The position numbers were made by a program, and so were the translations under genes. Below are positions 25,836 through 38,480 of a stretch of 64,000 nucleotides of DNA, one piece after another; position 1 is the first letter of the stretch, and each line of letters opens with the position of its first letter. Source of the stretch: Botrytis cinerea B05.10 (Eukaryota; Ascomycota; Leotiomycetes; Helotiales; Sclerotiniaceae). The notes beneath the pieces are model-generated. The model saw only the letters and a program-made list of their open reading frames with translations, was not told the DNA's origin and did no database searches. The stretch spans positions 248,001 to 312,000 of the forward strand of contig NC_037311.1 in assembly GCF_000143535.2 (NCBI RefSeq). Reading direction: 5' to 3'.

Positions 25836-27751
25836 ATGTCTTTCAACAACAACCAATTCTCTCCCAATGCACCCCAAACAGCCCAAAGAGGTCCAGGCGG
25901 ACCTTCCAAGGGATCTGTACCCCCCAAGGGACAGAACCCAATTGAACCCTCCAATATGGGCACTACCACTAACGAAAGAGGTCTATCAAAAGTATGTCTC
26001 TATTGTCTTACTAATCCCCATACCACCTTCTTCAAAGACCTAACTAACACCCTCGACAGAACACAGAGACCCCTGCCCAAACAACCGCCCCCAAGGGCAA
26101 AGGCAAGGGCAAAAAGAAAAAGTGGATCAAGGTCGACCTGAACGACATTACCCCCTTGGCGGCTTTCTCTATGCCTGCGCAATCAAAATTCACAGGCACA
26201 GGCAAATATAGGAAGAAGCAAGCCTTCGGTCTCCGTGTCGAAGAAGATACCCAGGACGCAGTTTCTGGGGCTCATATCCATCAAAGTCCCGATAGGGGCG
26301 TTAACATCGACGGAGAATCTCTCGACGAGATCGCCGATCGTTTGGAGAAGCTGGATTTGGAAAAGGTTAGGTACGTATATGTTTCCTATTCTCATATCAC
26401 TTGCTAGCCTTTCCCTTTCACACACACCAGTACTAACAACCCATCAGTAAGCCTCTCACAGAATTCACACTCTTCCCAAAGCTCACAGCTGAGCTACGAT
26501 TCAAGATCTGGAACATCGCCGCCCGTTCCTCGCCTCGCATTCAGGAAGTCGTATTGCATCCAGACTTCCCACGCCCACCAGGTGGCGTCTACGATTCTAT
26601 CGACACCTCTGATCCCAATGATTTGCGCCAATTCAATCATCGTACATGGCACATCAGTACTCCTGGGCAAAAAGTCCCGGCCATCTTGCAGGCTACTCGA
26701 GAATCGCGTGCGGAAGCACAACGTCTCTACGAAAAACGATACCTCAACAATTTTCCGGCGAACTATCCCTACCGCCAAAACGAAGAGCGCCCATGGACAT
26801 ATTACAACCCATATGTCGACATTCTTTACTTCGGGGACAAAATATGCATCGGGGTGCTTGTCAAATTCTTCCGTCGCCATTCCGAGGAAATCTTTCCTCG
26901 CCTTGCGTTCCGATGCGCAAATTTCATCGGTACGTGTAAGTACAAATGTAATTACGACACCTGGGATTGGCGGCACGGCGAGGATGAAGATTCCTGCGCT
27001 TACGGATCTGGAATCGGAGGCGGAGGAATCGACATCATGGGCGTACTTCATGGGAAAGATGAAGAGATTGCCCTCAACACTCTCGTCCCTGGAGTGCCGA
27101 GTGTGGAGGAAGTCTTCTTCGTTGTGAAGACGGAGTGTATGAAGTTTCCGGCTGGAGAGATGCCCAGCGATTTGACCTTCCGCCCCGCCATACACAATGG
27201 TCTGACCCAGAGCCAGCAGAAGAAAAGAACTGAGTTTGAGGGCGAAGTTGACCTAGCTCGGGCCGGAGAAGGCGTTTCCAGCTGTGGCGCTAACCGATGG
27301 AATGCCAACCCTCCGAAGTTCAGCTTCGTCTCTTTTGCTCCTCCCTTGAAAGATGGCAAGGGGAAAAACCTCAAGCACGATGCTATCCAGGTGCCCACCC
27401 AGCACATGGGTAGATTGACGTATCGCAACAACGAGCTTCTTACGGATCTAGCTGTCAAGGCCAATCTTGAGATCGTGCCTAGTCAAAAGGCATACGTCGG
27501 CGAGAGAAATTGTGAGATCGGTCTGTACAACGGTACAGAAAAAGGCATTGAGCTAGCCAAGGAAGAGATCCAGAAGCAATTGGTGGATTGAATAGCCCTT
27601 GAAATACTGATGAATTGATGTTAACATAAAAACGCAGCTTGTGGATTTCAATGCCAATCATCGTGGTTCAAACCACCAAGGTGGCAACGGAAGCCGCGGT
27701 GGTTCTCGTGGTCGTGAGGGATATGGTGGTCACCGAGGTCGTGGTCAATAG
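25836..27751 (+). CDS. 2EXR-domain protein with Lys-rich N-terminal region and spliced RGG tail
   Basis: Four exons are proposed: 25836-25991, 26060-26370, 26448-27582 and 27638-27751 (about 571 residues). The N-terminus is Gln/Pro/Gly-rich, followed by a basic patch (PKGKGKGKKKKW). The 2EXR domain starts at LTEFTLFPKLTAELRFKIWN, near residue 160, and continues through PAILQATRESRAEAQRLYEK. If the third intron is used, the last exon adds a glycine/arginine tail (SRGGSRGREGYGGHRGRGQ). If it is retained, translation stops at 27591 after KQLVD and the protein is 536 residues. The intron is 55 nt with a TTAAC-like branch point and a CAG acceptor, but its donor is the weaker GTGGAT. 2EXR proteins are abundant in Leotiomycetes and of unknown function; RGG tails usually bind RNA, which is inference here. 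Confidence 0.85.
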
Positions 27752-28152
27752 GTCGATCGGATGATGGGGGAAGGGCATAGTGATTTCTAAGTAGCATATA
27801 ATATAACTATCTATCTACTACCATTGATCTTATCGATCCTAAAACTCTATGAGAAAAATAAGATCCACTTACCTAAACAATTGTCTATAGATTCGAACCC
27901 CTTAAATCTCTACTACGACATTCAAGTAATGAGACACATTCAAAGAGCGCGGAAATTGTTGCAGACAAGTGAAACGAAACTTAATTCCCGTACATGACTC
28001 TATATCCAAATTAGATAATGCTCATCAAACGCCATTCAATCTATAATTCTCTATCCAAATTTTTTACACACAACTAGTTAGCAAATCAAATACCCAATCC
28101 CAATTAATCCAATCCGCAAATTCCCTATCAAAAAAGTTAGTCAACAAACATT
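27752..28152. other. Convergent 3' intergenic spacer
   Basis: About 400 bp of AT-rich sequence between converging 3' ends. No gene or repeat seen. Confidence 0.5.
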
Positions 28153-29439
28153 TCAACCGCCACCACTAGACAAAAATCTTACCACTCTCCTCTCCCTAAA
28201 ATCTTCATACAATCCCTCCCAAATATCTCTTGCCCTACAATCATCACCTTCCGGCACTGGAACACACGTTGGCCCCTTTCCGATCCACCCCAAATCTTCC
28301 AATTGCCACGGTTTTCTCAAAGGCCAATCGCTGAAATGTACAAATTTTGATTTGCGGAATACTTGCACTGGATCCCATATATCATTTTCGTGTCCTTTTC
28401 CCCAGAAACCCTTATGTTTAGTGACGGGTCTTCTGAATTCTCCTGTGAGAAGCGAATATATTTGATGGTCTATTAAACCACAGGAGTCTTTTTGTTTAGT
28501 GAGGACGGAATTAATGATATCCATGTCGTAGATACCCACTTCAGCTTTTCGGACCTCGCTTTTAAGCCGCTCGAATTCTGTTGTGGATGGTTTGATGAGC
28601 ATTATGTGGGATGCTAATTGAGGGACTCCTCCGGCATCGAGCCAGTATGCTCGTGGTGCGAGGAGTTGTGTTGAGTTTGACATTGGAGCAAGGAATAATT
28701 CATCCATGGATTTCAGAACAATGGAATCGGAATCTAGAACGAGAAGTCTCTCGTAGGACGTCTGATTGAAAGCTAGAAGTTTGGTGTAACTCTCCGCCCA
28801 TTCGTCTATTTTGCATTAGCGTTTAATGATCTCATGTTTTGATGCGGGGTAATAATGAGATTTGTTACCTTCTAGACTATGTCTATGCTTCAAAATCTCC
28901 ACATTCCTCAATTCCACTTTGTAATCATCTCTCGCCTGGATCAGCATCTGAGTAATAATCTCCATACCTTTCCCGTTGACATCCTCAACCCACTCATCTT
29001 TCCATAGTTGAGGATATATCAATACTCTTTTAGCTTTGCTCCGTAGCGTGTTCAATGACTCAAACATCATCAACGCATTACACAAATGATCTTTCGAGGT
29101 TGCATATGTAATGTATGCGTATTTATCCCACTCAATTGCTGTCTCGTTACCCGTCAGGGGCTCCACAACAACAGGAGCCTGTTTCAAACACGCAGGAGTT
29201 TTATACTGTAGATGCAATTCTTTTGCTTTGCGTGTTCCATGAGGTAGTAATAATAGTATGATGAGTCCACAGATAACGATGGGTATAGCTGTTCGTACAG
29301 GTCTTGACCGGAGTATTTGCGCGATACTTGGTCTAGCCGCTTTAGGAGGGGGTGGTTCGTCGATATCAAAATTTAAGATTGGGAGGTAAGGCGAATTTTG
29401 CAGGAAGTCTGGAAGATCGCGTGATACCTGATGAGACAT
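28153..29439 (-). CDS. GT8-like glycosyltransferase, type II membrane protein
   Basis: Two exons, 29439-28869 and 28805-28153, give about 407 residues. A cytosolic N-terminus of about 50 residues precedes one membrane segment (TAIPIVICGLIILLLLP), the layout of Golgi glycosyltransferases. The catalytic part has YAYITYATSKDHLCNALMMF, VLIYPQLW, the exon junction DEWAESYTKLLAFNQ and LVLDSDSIV with the metal-binding DxD. HIMLIKPS and KFVHFSDWPLRKPW follow. This order matches the fungal GT8/Gnt1-like (glucose N-acetyltransferase-type) proteins, which add sugars from a nucleotide donor in the Golgi. The acceptor cannot be told. Confidence 0.87.
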
Positions 29440-30247
29440 GCTTGATTAAGCCCGGGAAGGTTCCAAGCAGGTGTAGAATATAGCCAAGATGGAGAAATTT
29501 GTATCACGTGATATATATATATATGAAAAACGGGAGATCCGTGAGACTAAATCAAAACGATGTCAATCTGCCTCTGTCAGCATCTTAGTTGTCATATTAG
29601 AAGTCAGACTAGTACATACGAAAACGCAATCTAAAAAAAATCTAGATATCCAAAAGATCCAATTCTCACGGGATCACAAACTTTGACAAAGCGTGAATTC
29701 CGAAAGCCGAAAGAGCAAGCCACCAAAGCACAATGTAAAGAGCGATCGATAACAGGAATGCCCAGATATGCACCCGATAAAATGCAACAAAGAGATCAGC
29801 AGACCTCAAGATACCAGAAGAGAATTGATGATGATAATGAAACGGCCGTGGAATCAATAGGACGCGTCAAATGGTTCCGGCTGTGGAGATGATTATTTGG
29901 GGACTTTAGTGCTTACTAAGCTTCAAGCTTGGTCTTGTTGATGTGATGTATAGGGGTATCACGGGACTTTTACGATGGCGATATCATGATTTGTATTTTG
30001 AGTGTTTCATGCTAATAAGTTGTTTATGAATGTCTGAAGATGGAATTTTCTATATGAGGGCTTAGAGATTGTATGTATGTAATCTTGCAATGTTTGATTT
30101 TCTTCACCGCTAAACGCCACAAATGAACTCTATAAAATTTCAAACACTCGCATGCAAATTCAAGGTTTGGCGAACTCATTTTCGGATTTAAGCCTAAAAG
30201 CTTCGAAAGGATCACACGCATCCTCCCACAACACACCAGAGCCCTCC
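29440..30247. other. Intergenic region
   Basis: Upstream of the GT8-like gene. It contains a short TA microsatellite at about 29508-29522 and an A-rich tract near 29635. Frames at 29489-29686 and 29683-29892 show no domain. Confidence 0.45.
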
Positions 30248-31785
30248 TCAAGCCCACTTCACCCCAGCCTTAACACCATTTCTACTCTCCACACTCAACT
30301 TAATCTCCTCCACCCACTCCATAACATCATCTCTACACTCCGCCCCTTTCCATTCCTGTACCATTCTCGCAAGCACATATGCCATCTCGATCAACCCTAA
30401 ATTTCTTGCTGCACACATTCTCGTTCCACCCCCAAAAGGTAAGTAATTCCATCCCGGCCTCAGATGTTCCCATCGTTTTGGTCTGAAGATTGCGGGATCG
30501 GGTTCGTAACAAGGGGCTAGACGATGGGATACAAAACTGTTTGGTGCAATGATAGTACCGGCTTTGACCAGGATGGGGGAGGTTCCTGAAGGACCACCTC
30601 CGTGAGGGGAAATGGTGTCGCGGATAGCGCCGGGAGTTATGGTTGGGGCTATGGGGGTGAGACGAAGGGATGTTGTTGCGTCTCGGTCTTAGGATCACTT
30701 ACTTCGCTTTTATGCTAGAAGCAGATAAAAAGCGACTGGGAAATGAAGGGAAGACGCATTCTCATTAGTTAACCATTGTGGATATCTCATCCATTTCAAA
30801 CTCTCAAATGTCAATTCTTCATCTTTCTTCATACCTTCCAGTACCTCTCTCCTCAATGTCTTCCAGACCTTCTGATTCCTACATAACTAAAAGATTGCAT
30901 TCCCAACCTCAATACCCGTAGCTTCATGACCGGCCAAGGATACCTGCAAAGTTTGCTTTCGGAGCTCTCGACGATCATCTGTCGCCTTGGCCATTTCGTG
31001 GAGGAGAATATGGCGATGTTTTTCATCATCATCATCTTCTTCTTCGTCGCTTGAAATTCACGAATCTGGACCCGCGCCTGATTTTTTAGAAGCTAAACAT
31101 TCCCGGCGAAGCTCGATTGCCTTGTCAATATGTGCGTCGACAAATTTATGAACGGCGAGGCTCTCTTTTTTAATCCCAACGGTCTTGATATAGGAATGAC
31201 AAAGTGCGAAGTTGAGATCGGATACTGATACCTCGTTGAGTATGATAGAAGGAGTTGAGAAATCTATGAGACCCAGAAGCTTCGTCAGAAGATTCATCTA
31301 AAACGCTGACGGATTCGCCAAAAATAAACTCAGTGGATGTGTCCAAAAACTGTTGTTGCCGGGTTGAAAGACCAATTCCTGATGGGGGGTACGATATAAG
31401 CAGGAGGTCAACTTACCAAATCGTCGAGCAACGGGCTAAGGTTCACGGTTGTTCCATTTCTCAGAATATGCTTCAGGAACTCTTGAAAACGTATTTCAAA
31501 TGAAGGAAAATTGCCACGTTGAATCTTATAAACATAGGTCGAATCAAGGCCCGAAGTGTTCCCAATACGATCAGTACTCAAAACACTATCTCCTAGAAGC
31601 GGATAGAAAGCTCTTTTTCTTAGACGATGAACCCCATAATCCTTGCAGTTCGTGCTATAATATATTTGAATATTTTGAGGGTCGATGGTAAAGATGGTTG
31701 TTGTACCGAGAGACTTCTCGGTGAATGTGTGTCCGGTTTCCATGTGGTGATTCATGAGAGATTCGAGATGAGTATGACTTCGCAT
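30248..31785 (-). pseudogene. Decayed CYP52-like cytochrome P450
   Basis: P450 segments lie in the right order on the minus strand but in several frames. From 31785 there is TTIFTIDPQNIQIYYSTN and KDYGVHRLRKRAFYPLLGDS, then a loss of the expected reading. At 31297-31058 comes the AVHKFVDAHIDKAIELRREC helix. At about 31020-30760 comes the I-helix region as VSLAGHEATGIEVGNAIF, followed by an in-frame TAG at 30887-30889. From about 30690 to the stop at 30248 come TPIAPTITPGAIRDTISPHG, RPGWNYLPFGGG and the heme loop as FGGGTRMCAARN. The I-helix first Thr is Ala, the ExxR motif is split, and the last Gly of FxxGxRxCxG is Ala. This is the profile of an alkane/fatty-acid hydroxylase-like CYP52 relative that has lost function. 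Confidence 0.8.
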
Positions 31786-32959
31786 ATAGTACTACAATGT
31801 GCGAGGTACCTACCACAAGTAGAGCAGCAGGTAGTGAAATTGGAGCGAACTTGTTATCAGCATAGTGACTTGTCTCCTTACATCATGTCTCTGCAAGTTG
31901 GTGGAGCATTCTTATCCGCTCGAGTAATTCCAGATGATGTTTGTGAGACACTGAACAGCCAACGACAATCTTACCGTATCCAACCCAACGGTTGGATCGA
32001 TGGATACACTGATGTTGGCTCAGATTTTAGCGACAGCTTACAACCAGTTAATCCTGGTCAATCTCATCTGCCGTCGCTCGCTTTTGATAAAAAAAGAGGT
32101 CCCTCGAATCAATATCAGGAGTATGTGTCTTTTTTTGTCCAATCTATTGATGATCTGCGAAGGGTACTCCAGAAGTATAGATCACTTGCAGCGCTAAAAG
32201 ACTTTTACCTTATCTGCTTAGAATCTTACCTGTTAGGCTGACATACCTCGTAAGCTGACATATTTCTGAATGACCTCTAGAAGTTATCGTGATTTCACTA
32301 AAGTAGTCAAAATTATTGCCAAACTCTCAGAGCGATTATTCTCCACCTCAGTAAAATGGATGATGTTCGGTTCAAATCAAGACCAGTCGCTCCCAGGCTG
32401 CCCCAGTCCAGTCTGAGCATTGCCACGCTCCATCGTGAAAACCAGTAAAGAGCATATGATAGGAATGATAATTGATATCGCAAAGGAAGAATGAATGTTT
32501 CAATCACGTCGGACTTCCTCGCAAGTTCCATGATAATAGGATATATCTTGCTCTCCGGAATTTCATCTCGTTGTGCCTCGTAAAACAACAGAGACCGTTG
32601 CCACCAACAGAGATTGCAAGCAAGATTTGCTTGTTGACGTTTTGAATATCCGACGAGTTGCGAGGAAAAAGCTATGAGGAATTATGTTTAACAGAAGATC
32701 CGGAACCACAAGATCAAAGGGAATGATTATACTGCAGAGTCCCCAACCATGCCAATTCCACGACCAGCCGTTTCCCAAATCGAATTCCCAAAGAATCATG
32801 ATGCATGACTGAAATTCCGGAATTCCGACAAAGTATAATAATCTTCCATCAATGTTCATTGATCGGAAGCGGCAAAAACATAAGGTTCACCACTAATCAT
32901 TCGAAACCCCATCCACAACCGCCATGAAACCGACCTAGCGGCGGCTACCCGAAAAGCAT
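31786..32959. other. Region between the P450 pseudogene and the repeat array
   Basis: The N-terminal part of the decayed P450 may extend here but cannot be recognised. A 204-codon plus-strand frame at 31627-32241 partly overlaps the pseudogene and shows no domain. Minus-strand frames at 32313-32859 are Trp/Leu-rich and unsupported. Confidence 0.4.
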
Positions 32960-35262
32960 GAAGAAAAAGACGTTTTGTTGCACATCTCAAATCGGCATCG
33001 GTATTTCCGCCAATACCTATTTCCGCCCATGAGACGCGATATACGATGGTTTGCTGTGACGATGCGGACATAACTTGGACGGAGTTGTAGACGCCGCCAC
33101 GAGCCAAGAGGTGGACGGACCGGAGATACGATGATGTTGTCGCTTCGACGAGAGCAGGTAGATTATGGGAAAATGGTAGATCTACTTGCGGAAATTAAAG
33201 AATTAAGGTTAATCTATTCCGCAAAGCATCCGCAAGTTAGATTCTGTGTTCCGGTGAGTTTCGTCGGAAAATGGTGGGATCAAATCTGGTGTCAGGCCAG
33301 AAGAAATGGATAGATAGCATCCAGTCTAAAATTCCCTGTCGACGGAATTCAACAAACAAAGTTTGTTCATCCTCCGACCTTGAAACCTCACAAACTTGAG
33401 AATACCCACCAGCCAAGAAACAAATCCCACCTATAGACACCATTTAAAATCTTTTGTTGCAAGTCTAGGAAATTTCAAATTCCGTGGACATCTGCCGAGA
33501 TTCCTTCACACGGTGGATTGGGATCTTTGTTGTTGGGAATCAGGCGAGATATCGCCAGATAGTACTTTTAGTTGGCTGATAGCGAAAACCCCGAAGATAA
33601 CAGCTTGGATGAATATTGTGGCGGTTCTAGCTATTTGTACCCACACACTGCACTCATGAAACTCCTTCCGCTCGGAATCTTTTTTGTTGCACGTCGTAAA
33701 ACCGCCACATTCCGCAGACACGGCGTTAGATGCTGAAATAAATGGATAGCGAGGAGATGCTAATGAGCGAACGTAGGAATAGTCCGTATGTGTTGGTGGA
33801 ATGGTTGGACGGACGGAATATCGGGAATTGCAGAGGAGGAAATCTAGACCCAAAGACGGAAAGCGGACCTATGAGATCCGCCATCACACGATTTTGTTGC
33901 ACGTCGTAAAATACGATATTCCGAAACCGATAGCGATAGCGATATTTCCGCAGTTCGAGTCAGTGAGAAAAAGAAACGACACGGGCGAAGGTGGCGGTGG
34001 GTGATGTTGGAAAAATGTCTAGGAAGATGTTGTCTAGCAATCGTGTCGGGCTCTGTATATTATTGGTGATCTACTATTGTAACATGATCTACGAATAAAT
34101 CCTCGAGGTTTCATTTCACTAATCTCGTACCTGAGCAAGAATATTACCTACCACACCCACCTACAACAAATCGGAAAATCTAACAATAGTGAGATACTAC
34201 CAAGTAAAGCTCGTAGGAGGAACGAACTTGGGTCCGCCACCACCACAATGGAAACGGGCCAATTCTTTCAGCATTCGGTAGCATTTCTTTTTTCCATAGT
34301 TACGTAGATTACGCCCCATTCGGAGGATACTGGTACGTATTATTGACGGAACCGGTGATTTCGGAATTCGACAAATATCAAACCCGACGGACTGCAATAG
34401 CGTCAGAAACAGACTAATTGCGCGAGCGGAGCAATAGCTAATCCCCATCGTATCTCGTATTTACATTATTCCGCACTCGTCGGGAATCGAGGGTAAAAGC
34501 GATTGCTTGTGGAGTTGCAACATTGATCGTGCACCAATACTGCATACGAATCTACCAGATAATTGACCTTAGCATCTAGAACAACCTGTCGCGGCTTTCC
34601 GAAATTGAACTCATTCAGCGCGCCGAACTTGCAAACGGAAGATTCATTCCGTGGGTGGATACAACCTGTGAACTTCTGATTCTAATCCAGACCATTACGA
34701 TTCAAACGTGTTTCTCATTCTTCTGTTGCATATCATGAAAGATCCGAAATTCCGAATTCGAGAAGGTTGAGACATCAAGATTACCTACGATACTAGTTGA
34801 GGTCGTCGAGGTAAGTATCAATACAATATTCCACTAACTGACTCTGAAGCTCCGAAACCCCTTCATTTGACTCGCCAACCCGGTCACCAGATGCATCACC
34901 GACACAGCAAATCAATCCATCTACACTGTAAACCCCGAAAACCACTCTCTAATGTTGCACATCTGAATATCGCCGAATTTCAAATCTTCGGCGAAAACTG
35001 CACTCGCCAATTTCTTACCTCCGAACAAAACAAATTCACATTGCTACATCCGAAAAATCGGCGCTGTTATCACTCCATTTACGCTCAAGACATCGTGATC
35101 TTACCCCGAATTACATATTCGAGCATGATGATTGGAGGCCGTGAGATTCATGATGCTCTTGTTGCATGTCTACTATATCCGAATTGGACCGGTCGCCGAC
35201 TTCTGATTATTTGGAAGGAATAACTAGCAATTTGTCAAATAACTGTTGTTGCGTTGAGTTGT

Positions 35263-35289
35263 TGTGGTGTGGTGTGGTGTGGTGTGGTG
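35263..35289 (+). repeat. GTGGT microsatellite
   Basis: Five perfect or near-perfect GTGGT pentamers in tandem inside the repeat array, following a GTTGTTGCGTTGAGTTGTTG run. Simple slippage repeat. Confidence 0.85.
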
Positions 35290-37579
35290 CCAGCTGTTGG
35301 TCTTCTCAGCCTAATCTGCTGGCTGGCACACACTTCCAATGTAAGAAATCCATAACGACCGAACTTCCGTCCATATCTCCTCATTGAATAATGTCTGCAA
35401 CCACTTCTTCGCATGCCATGAAATTGACAATCTCCATCCAATTCCACCAGCACAACTCATGCCTCAATATGTTAAACCAATCGTCTATCCTCCAGAACAT
35501 TTGTTGCATGTCTGTTCAAACTCCGAGATCCGTTTTTTCCATACTTTCGGACTTCAAATGATTGTTTTGCAGTAGCGGTTATGTCCTTTGGTGTTCCTAA
35601 AGCTAGCCCAATCTAACCCCTCCTTGTTAAGCTTTGTGACATCTCTAACTACAAAACCGACTCGGAGCTCGCTTGATTCATCCTCCGCCGCTTGCCAATC
35701 AACCTCCGAAGATCACACTAACTAACCAACCTCATTTCCTTCTCATTACTTTGAATCATTGGACGACACGCCGTTCCAAAATTCGCAAAATCATCTGTTG
35801 CACATCTGCACAAACTCCGAGCCGGCGGATATTGCCTTTGTTCCTCTTTACATAATGTTTTCGCCCAAACTTTACGTGATTCGGAGACAAGACCCAGGAA
35901 TTCGGCGATACAACATGATTTCGGAGACCGAACATGACATTCTCTCCCTCTTTTGGATAACCAACTATTGTTATTTCCGATATATATCATGAGACATCGG
36001 GCATCCTATTGGAAGTCAACCAATTTGGTTTGGTGTAGAAAGATCAAAAGAGTCTTGTTGCATGTCTATGTAAAATCCGAAGCAGTAAGATTCGGAGTTG
36101 GTATCGCTCCGACTACATGAGACTGACTAGAACATTTCCGCTGTTGGGTTTGGAGAAGTGTTGAACAGCTCAAGTCCGATATCCATAACATACATGCATA
36201 GTTGACGAGCTGAGATACAATAGCTGAGCCTGAAGATCTGTGGTCGATCAAAGAGAACACGGCCAATTGTAAAGTGGACAGTACATTTCATGCGCAGAGC
36301 CGCATTAGTTCATCTTCTTGACCCCACAACACGTTCATTTCGTACTTCCAATAGACACATTCCAACGTCGCATCCATATGTATCAAATGTTGCACATCTG
36401 AGAAATCCCGCAGCTTCGCTGTCAGATCCGCCATATCCGCAAGGCTCCATTGGTCACCTCGTGCAGATCTAGATCTCGTCTGATCTTCAGTTTTAGGGAC
36501 TCCAGTAGATCTTGGGCTGTAATAGAAAGCCAAATGCGGGGCAACAGGGATCGAGGACTGCCGAGCTTCCTGCTATTCCGTAAGTAGCGCACTGCACCTC
36601 GACGTATACACACAGAAATTGAAACATCAATCATGTATACGAGAGAGAGGGTTTGGAGACACAAACATTTGTTGCATGTCTACATAATACCGAGATCCCG
36701 GATATAGTCAACAGAGTCAGTGACTACGTCTATTAGTAGAGATGTGGAGTTGCAGCTCAGTATTCTTCACCCTCCCGGAAAATGGGTAGAGGTGCGGATA
36801 TCTCTTCCGCGGAGCAAGCAAAGAAGCAAGACGCTATTTCCACAGCATGCCATTCTGGGATTCTTGGTATACCTAGCCTGATTCTAACCCAATGTTAGCC
36901 AAATCCCAAGACTGCCAAGCTCTAACACGTATATTTGGATGATTTGTTGCACATCTAACAAACTCCGAGATCTCGGATATAGGGTTACGGCCTTGTTTGG
37001 CTTCATCTACGCAGTTGAAGCAAAGCTCTTTGATCACCAGACCAAACTTCTTCATTCGAGCGGAGATTCGCGGATATTTCCGGACATATCCTCGGCGGAG
37101 GAAACAGGTGGTCCAAACCCCTTGTCCTAGTCATTATAAAAGGATTTACGAAAAACAAGGCTCTCCCAAAATGGAATTTGCAATGTCCTTTCCGAGGCTA
37201 TATCTACTTCCAGAAGTCAGTTCAATTCCCATAGTCACCGGGGGTATCTTTGAATCAGCAGACATCCCGTGCGTTTTCGGTGGAGATACGAGACACATTC
37301 TCAATTAGCCTAGACAGACGACGCACATGCGTCTATGAAGACGAAACCGGTATACTCAATAGATAAATTATTGCATGTCTAGCACAATCCGAGTTCTGCG
37401 ATGCATAAACACGTTGTCACAAGCATTCGTAATTTCCGCCTCCGCCGGGTCGAGATTGAGAAAATTTACCGACGACAAGTATTCCTCCGGACCCATCAAG
37501 TGAGCATATCACTAATCGAGAGATGTTCTTGCATACCATCGTCGAGTAGCTAGCGTTCCCGTGGTTTTCACGAGTCGGC

Positions 37580-38480
37580 GGAATACATCCCCGAGTCCGC
37601 TCAAGTGTCCTGGAATATTTGTGGGAATACTATCAACCCCGAACAAAAAGCGGGGAATACTCCTCGGGCCTGCTAATTACAAAGATAAATAGATAAAAAG
37701 AAATGTTTCGTTGCATATCTGCTTGCCCCCGAAATCATAGGCCTCCAATAAGTGTCCATGAATTAACGGGGCTTTACCACCGAGTCCGCTAGAGTTGCAA
37801 GGGAGATCCGCTAGTATCACATACTTCCCACCGGAGGAACTCTCCCAGTCTACCTACCAATCATGAAGAAAAATACTTGGGGAAAGTGTTGCGTTGCACA
37901 TCTTCTTATTCTCGAGAACCTAGAATTCTGATTATTCCCCATAAGTCAACGGAGCTGAATCACCGAGTCCGTTTGGACAACATGGGATATCCGCGAGTAT
38001 CACATATCTCCTGACGAAGCAATGTCCGTGCCTGTCTATTACCAAGACAAATGTATCAGAAAGGGCGTTTTGTTGCATATCTGTATGTCACCGGAAGCCT
38101 GAGTCTACAGTAGCCCCGTGCCGTCCATCGTTTTCCTACTGCCAACGGAGTATAACCCCGAGCCCGCTGGCGTTGCATGGGAAATCTACGACGGCGCCAA
38201 GTCTCCCATGTGTCTCAGCGGAGTAAGATATCCGTAAATACCAATGATAGAGCTAGATAGATGAACACAACTGTTTTGTTGCATGTCTGAGTATCCCCGA
38301 GATCTTGCAATCTCCGTCTCGCAACTACAGCGCGCGGAGATTGCAGCCGATGCCGACCGCAGACGGTGTTTTGTATGGTATATTTATGCGGAAAAGATGG
38401 AATTCGTTCGGCGGAGGAAGTTCCTAGACATGTTAATCAGAAAGTTAAATTGATGGAAAGGATACTCTGTTGCATATCTA
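37580..38480 (+). repeat. Younger sub-array of about 180-200 bp tandem units
   Basis: Here similarity extends well beyond the box. A CACCGAGTCCG segment starts at 37778 and 37961, with variants at about 37588 (TCCCCGAGTCCGC) and 38156 (CCCCGAGCCCG). The first two are each followed by a GATCCGCTAGTATCACATA-like stretch. A second conserved word, CGGAGGAA or CGGCGGAGGAA, lies further on (37831, 38409, 38589; also 37093). An AGATAGAT-like run precedes several boxes. Order within a unit: box, palindrome, CCGAGTCCG segment, CGGAGGAA, next box. Confidence 0.75.

Noticed and set aside
27885..27905. Minus-strand GGTTCGAATC resembling a tRNA B box
   Set aside because: The flanking bases do not pair as a T-stem, and no A box or acceptor stem can be found at the right distance.
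31627..32241. 204-codon plus-strand open frame
   Set aside because: It partly overlaps the P450 pseudogene on the other strand and shows no recognisable domain; the length alone is not enough support.
34867..35575. Open frames within the repeat array, some reading LLHVC or LLHIC at the box
   Set aside because: The box is read in different frames in different units and often meets a stop, so coding use of the box is not supported.
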